DNA of 64,000 bases from Diphasiastrum complanatum (Eukaryota; Streptophyta; Lycopodiopsida; Lycopodiales; Lycopodiaceae): NCBI GenBank assembly GCA_029204225.1, contig CM055094.1:65490293-65554292 (forward strand), read 5' to 3'. Positions within the stretch are counted from its first letter, which is position 1, and each line of letters opens with the position of its first letter. The notes beneath the pieces were generated by a model, which was not told the DNA's origin, searched no databases, and saw only the letters and a list, made by a program, of their open reading frames with translations. The translations under genes and the position numbers were made by a program. Shown piece after piece: positions 59,702 through 64,000 of the stretch.

Positions 59702-60076
59702 TTAGTTGGATTCTTCTGATTCCATTTTCAAGGTATGAAGCTTATTGTTCAAGAACAACGCTCGAGACTTACTTACCGTTTCATATGTGTTCTTAAGGAT
59801 ATCCCATGCATCCTTAGGCCCAACTGCATTCCTGATCAAAGGAATAACCTTATCCTTCACAGATAAGTTGATGATATGATGTGCACGTTGCACCCGTTTC
59901 TCAAATGCCCTTCTATCTTGATCATTGAGACCGTGAGCCATCACCTCTTGTCCCATGACAATTTCCCAATAATCTTTGTCCTGAAGGATATTCTGAAGTT
60001 TGAACTTTCACAAGCTGTAGTTAGATCCATCTAACTTGCTTGATTCTGGAAGAACGGATTCATTTAGACTCCCCAT
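59702..60076 (-). pseudogene. copia L Gag N-terminus
   Basis: On the minus strand it starts MGSLNESVLPESSKLDGSNY at 60076. A TGA replaces the Trp of the conserved W-K-F near 60015. The continuation includes GQEVMAHGLNDQDRRAFEKR, AHHIINLSVKDKVIPLIRNA and SRALFLNNKLHTLKMESEES. It is cut at 59702 by gypsy J. Leader and LTR lie upstream (60077-61261). Confidence 0.85.
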
Positions 60077-60833
60077 CTTTGTACAAAAATGACAGGCGTT
60101 TTTACTAAGAATATACTTGCATGCAACAATCTATTAATTGTCGCCTTCCCTGGATAGCACCTGTCCAGATACTATCTGCCTGAGAAATACCTGTCTGCTG
60201 TCCTAGATGGAGCCTGGCTGGTTCTGATCTGAATCTCATTTGGGCTCCCTCAGATATCACCTATGTGATTGCTGCCTGTCCCAGATAAACCCTGTCTCTT
60301 TCTTAATTGACCTGTCCAGGTTCTGCCTCACTCAGATAACACCTATCTGGTTGTTATCTGTTCCAAATCTGATCTGATTTTTCAGATGTTGCCTCCACCA
60401 GAAACTGCCGCCCTCAGATGTGCCTCTGTTATGAAAAACTGCCTTAGATAAAGCCTGTCCTGGTCAGATGTTGCTGCCCCCAGATGTTGCTTCCACCAAA
60501 AACTGCTGCCCTCAGATATGCCTCTGTTCTGGTCAGATGTTGCTCAGGTACTGCCTGCCACCTATAGATGAACCTGCACCACATAAAAACCTGCACAAGA
60601 AAAGACCTGTTTTGCTGTCCTGGATGTCCCTCAGATCTGCCTGTCTGAAACTGATGCCTGTCCAGAAGCTACATGCGCCAGATGTGACCTCCACTAGAAA
60701 AACTTGCACAGCATGGCGCCTCCACCAGATTGAACCTTCACCAAATAGCACCTCCACTATATGCGACCTCCACCAGTAAACCTACAGCGCTGATCTTCTC
60801 CTTCCTTCCGTAGATCCCGATCTTAAAGAGATG
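60077..60833 (-). repeat. Repetitive leader of copia L
   Basis: Dense, irregular repetition of CAGATGTTGC, CTGTCC, CCTCCACCAG and TGCC words (e.g. CAGATGTTGC at about 60382, 60465, 60481 and 60534) between Gag and the primer site. No coding sequence. It is the same position as the minisatellites of other elements here. Confidence 0.75.
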
Positions 60834-61261
60834 GCTCTGATACCATGTTAGAATCGAAGAGATTCTCTAATCGGAGTAGACTAATCTTATTAGTACTTAC
60901 ACAAAACATCAACGACAAGCTGAAGAAGAAGAGAGACTGCAAGAAGCTATGCTTCATAAGCTGGAAACTGAGATAACAATGGAGGTGGGCGCCCATCTAC
61001 TCTTATAGAGGCTGTCCACAATGAAAAGCAAAAGCTAGCCTTCTACAATAGCAATTGAAATGCTAATTATAAAGTCTTAACAATAAAAATTTATGCTAAC
61101 TTGGTTAAAATAGATTTCTATACTATTCTAGCAAAATTGGTACTAACTTACTAACTTAGGTACCTATACTAAAAATAGATAGTACCTAATCTAAAAATAG
61201 AAACTGGCCTTCTAGCACGCAGGCTGGCCTCTACAATGAATTAATTAATCCATTAATTCCT
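60834..61261 (-). repeat. Primer site and 5' LTR of copia L
   Basis: GCTCTGATACCA (60834-60845) is followed by TGTTAGAATCG; on the minus strand the LTR ends in CGATTCTAACA right before the primer. The outer end breaks off at ATTAATTCCTA (61261), where copia K coding sequence starts, so two or three terminal bases are missing. Confidence 0.8.
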
Positions 61262-62235
61262 AAGAGGATGACGTACTTGAGAACTAAGCTAAACACTATC
61301 CGCATGGAGGAAAATGAGATTATAAGCTCATTTTTTACAAAGTTCAAGGAGCTTAGAGACCAGCGGACTACGATCAGCGAGCAAGTGCGTGATGTAGAGC
61401 TGGTTCATAATGCCTTAAGTGGCCTTACTGAGGGATTTCAAATGTTTGCAAGTGCAATTGCGTCTAGGGAGAGGTTACCTTGCTTTGAGGACCTCTATGG
61501 CATTGTGTTACAAGAAGAGCAACGACGTGAGCTAGTCATAATGACAACCGACGCCAGAAGACCAAGCAATGCTTGTGAAGGGGAAGCACAAATACAAAAC
61601 GCAACAAAGAAAGACATGTTGATGACGATGATCAGGGCCAATCATCGGGGAAGAAGAAAAAGGGCAAATGCTTCTCTTGCCATAAACCTGGACATTGGGC
61701 CAAGGATTATCGCAAAAAAAAGGCCGATATTATGAAAGGCAAATTGAAGCAATCTACCAATCTTGCTGAGGACGAAATGGAGACGTGTAAGGGATTCATT
61801 ATGGGACAGATTCAGAAAGGCAAATTTCAGACATTTCAAGGCCTTGGTTGAGAACCAATTAGGAGTGAAGATCAAAACACTCAGATCTGATCGTGGTGGT
61901 AAGTACCGCTCACCTGCTTTCATTGACTTTTGCAAGGAGCATGGCATTAAACAACAGTTTGCACAAGTTGATATACCTCAACAAACTGGGGTAGCTGAAA
62001 GAAAGAATCGCACAATCGTAGAAGCTGCTAGATCTATGATGACTCAAATCGGAGTTGTGGATTCGTTTGGGGTGAAGCCGTGCGCACAACAACATTCTTG
62101 CAAGATAGGATCCCAACAGTTGCCGTTCAAAACTGCACTCCAGAAGAAGCATTCTTTGACAATAAGCCGAGAGTGGATGGCTTGCGAATATTTGGATGCA
62201 ATGTATATGTGCACAACAAGCATCCCAAAGGGAGT
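61262..62235 (+). pseudogene. Ty1-copia K: Gag, broken zinc knuckle, integrase part
   Basis: Gag C-terminal half: YLRTKLNTIRMEENEIISSF, RDVELVHNALSGLTEGFQMF and LQEEQRRE. A frameshift near 61540 follows. The zinc knuckle CFSCHKPGHWAKDY (about 61663) has Tyr for the last Cys. Protease and the start of integrase are deleted near 61770-61815. Integrase then gives FKALVENQLGVKIKTL, RSDRGGKY (second Asp) and GVAERKNRTIVEAARSM (Glu), another frameshift near 62055, and FGCNVYVHNKHPKG. Same lineage as copia F. Dead. Confidence 0.87.
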
Positions 62236-62870
62236 CGGGAACCACGACTTAGCTTCCCGGCCTTCAACTCTTGCCGTCCAAACCCACTTGACATACAAGC
62301 AGCCAACTCGCCAACGACGATCAGACTTAACCAACTTGAAGTTTCGAAACCAACATTGAGATCCAACCTGGCGCCATGCCAGATTGGGGGTCCTGATGTG
62401 GGTGACTTCCCTCCAGGCAAGCCGCCCGACATACATCAAACTTAACCAACTCGAAGCTTCGTTACAAACGAGTAACATCCATTCCAAGCAAGCGGTCTGA
62501 CTTACATCAGACTTAACCAACTGAAAGCTTCGTCACGAGCGCTGGAAGCCAACCTGGTGCCATGCCAGACTGGACAGCCATAAACAGGTAACTTCCGCCC
62601 AAGCAAGCCATCCAACTCAGCCCCGTTCCCCAAGAGCTTAACCCATTCACGTTCATGCAAGGAACACTCAGAACCACAAGCCGCGACAGATATGGAGACA
62701 ATCAGTTCCTGGACCGAATGGTCCCGACAGCATACCGCTGACACCACGGACCGAATGGTCCCGACGACATACCGCTGGCATCCCGGGATACGACCCTCAA
62801 CTATGTGCCAAATCAAAAAGTTTGAAGCGGCCTTACATCTGGCGTTTTTACCGAACACTGAAACCCAGAA
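62236..62870. repeat. Tandemly duplicated non-coding block
   Basis: CTTAACCAACT-GAAG-TTCG occurs at 62325, 62440 and 62510. CCAACCTGG-GCCATGCCAGA is at about 62367 and 62550. GGACCGAATGGTCCCGAC is at 62711 and 62748. The open frames on both strands are by-products of the repeats. It probably belongs to the LTR of the following gypsy-type element. Confidence 0.65.
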
Positions 62871-63270
62871 GGTAATCAGAGTCAGTTTGAGGAAAATTCT
62901 ACTTTATTGATAAATCTGAGAAGGTTACATTTCAAGTGTGTGACCGACACTAGTCTCTGGGGCGCTGGCATGCCAAGGCGGGCACCAAGACAACATTCCA
63001 GCAAGGGAGGCTGAAACTTGGTTGGAGCTCGCCCTGAGTCGCAACCTGCACTCCCCCTATAGTATTGGTGGGATTCGCCACCTCCCCTCATACCAAGTAC
63101 TCTACCCAGCCTGGTAAAGCACGTTTTCTCTCTGTAAGATTTTCTCTCTCTAAAATTTATTGATCCCCAAGCTTCCTTTAATCATGTCTAGATCGTGTGA
63201 GGTGATTGCACATCGATCTGAGCTCGTTGGACTTCACTAGAACCGATTGAAGATTTTCAGCCATAGGAAC
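62871..63270 (+). repeat. Probable 3' part of a gypsy-type LTR
   Basis: T/C-rich blocks (TTTTCTCTCTGTAAGATTTT near 63123) precede a TTGGCGCC primer-like site at 63271. Start and length are unknown; no partner LTR is present. Confidence 0.45.
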
Positions 63271-63375
63271 TTGGCGCCGGCTGGATTTTGGTCACAGTGG
63301 CGCCGGGAGTGGCGCCATCGGCGCCGGGAGCAGCAATGGCGCTGCTGGCGCCGGGGGCAATGCTGGCGCTGGAAG
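63271..63375 (+). repeat. Primer-like site followed by GGCGCC-rich short repeats
   Basis: TTGGCGCCGGCTGG starts at 63271. GGCGCC is present at 63273, 63299, 63311, 63320 and 63347, with GGCGCT variants between. GGCGCCGGGAG occurs twice. It looks like local duplication of the primer-site core in the leader. Confidence 0.65.
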
Positions 63376-63440
63376 TAAAGCTTGTAAAGGTAGCTTTACA
63401 ACATCCACCCCTCCCCCCCCACCTTTATAAAATCTGATAT
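63376..63440 (-). repeat. Hairpin and polypurine-like tract
   Basis: TGTAAAGGTAGCTTTACA near 63388 is an inverted repeat. On the minus strand GTGGGGGGGGAGGGGTGGA then TGTTGTAAAGC looks like a polypurine tract with an LTR start, pointing to a minus-strand element whose 3' LTR would run left. Confidence 0.4.
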
Positions 63441-64000
63441 CCTCATCAGATGTCAGATTAAAGTGAAGGTGTTTCCCAATAAAAAATAACTATACATTTA
63501 AGCTACTTGGCACAATACTCAATTTACTGGCCACTTTTTATTAACATGGTAACTGGCTCACCACAAGTTGGAGGCTCAGCTCTTTGTATTGAAAAATTAC
63601 ATAACTTGAAAATATCACTTTGTCTGGGAAAAGCGTAGATTTTATATCGCTTACGGAGGCCTTTCTGTGAAATGTTCGCCCCCGTAGCTTCTCCTTTGAG
63701 CTCTTGATTTGTCCTTGATGCACTTTGTGTTGAGCTCCTTGAGCTCCAAATTTGATCAATTCCGCACAGTTATCAGGGCTTCCTGAGCCAAAGGATTTAT
63801 TGTTTGATTGCCCACTTTATGGTCCACTCCGTGCCTTGTTGCTTTTGCACCTTGATTTCTCTCCTTGTCCCAGCCTGATCTTGATACTTTTCCTTTTTGG
63901 CTCTTTAAGGTAGGCAAAGATTGAGTACTCCGCAATGCACCTCTCACTTAGCTTGAAGTAGCTGTCTTTGAATCAACCCAAATGTAACCATTGACCTCGT
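63441..64000. other. Unassigned DNA to the right edge
   Basis: Minus-strand frames at 63541-63759 and 63756-63947 have no recognisable domain. If the polypurine reading at 63410 is right, this would be the 3' untranslated end of that element. Confidence 0.4.

Overview
This window is nuclear DNA from a land plant with a large, retrotransposon-packed genome. The evidence is a spliced plant-type cystathionine gamma-synthase gene (GT-AG introns plus one GC-AG intron), Ty1-copia and Ty3-gypsy LTR elements with plant-type primer-binding sites (TGGTATCAGAGC, TTGGCGCC), L1-like LINE pieces, hAT-type inverted-repeat elements and long (CT)n tracts. I cannot fix the lineage from sequence alone; a fern or other non-seed vascular plant is possible but unproven.

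Two host genes can be supported. (1) 4181-7548 (+): nine exons of cystathionine gamma-synthase (methionine branch). The 5' exons are missing, and retroelements occupy the region upstream. About 17 residues seem to be missing inside exon 3. (2) 40275-53492 (+): a small Ala/Pro-rich protein whose Cys/His cluster is formed only by splicing 40275-40660 to 51412-51473 across a 10.75-kb intron. That intron holds a solo-like LTR, a copia element and several LINE pieces. The next intron holds an 0.8-kb hAT-type element.

The rest is layered transposon wreckage. 1-3680: copia A1 (-) inserted into the repetitive leader of another LTR element. 8990-12140: gypsy B1 (-), then the 3' end of a copia element with its LTR (+). 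12140-17770: decayed gag-like sequence (-) and copia B (+). 17800-24215: shuffled pieces of copia family C (+). 24230-27480: gypsy D gag, leader and LTR (-). 27480-30245: a gypsy LTR end, a (CT)n block and a 0.7-kb polypyrimidine leader. 30246-34734: copia F fused to gypsy B2 (+). 35700-36902: copia G gag with duplicated primer site and LTR (-). 43013-47880: a copia LTR (-) and copia A2 (+). 47881-51162: three LINE pieces (-). 54548-55380: copia integrase interrupted by a hAT-type insert with an 8-bp duplication. 55434-59700: a near full-length gypsy polyprotein (+). 59702-61261: copia gag, leader and LTR (-). 61262-64000: copia K (+), tandem duplications and a gypsy-type LTR end.

All retroelement reading frames are broken. 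Many stops are TAG or TGA where the family normally has Gln, Trp or Arg, which fits decay of methylated cytosines. The most notable points are the long-intron zinc-finger gene, the LINE copies with pyrimidine microsatellite tails, two clear hAT-type insertions, a gag stop codon shared by two copies of one copia family, and the repeated leaders of several LTR elements.
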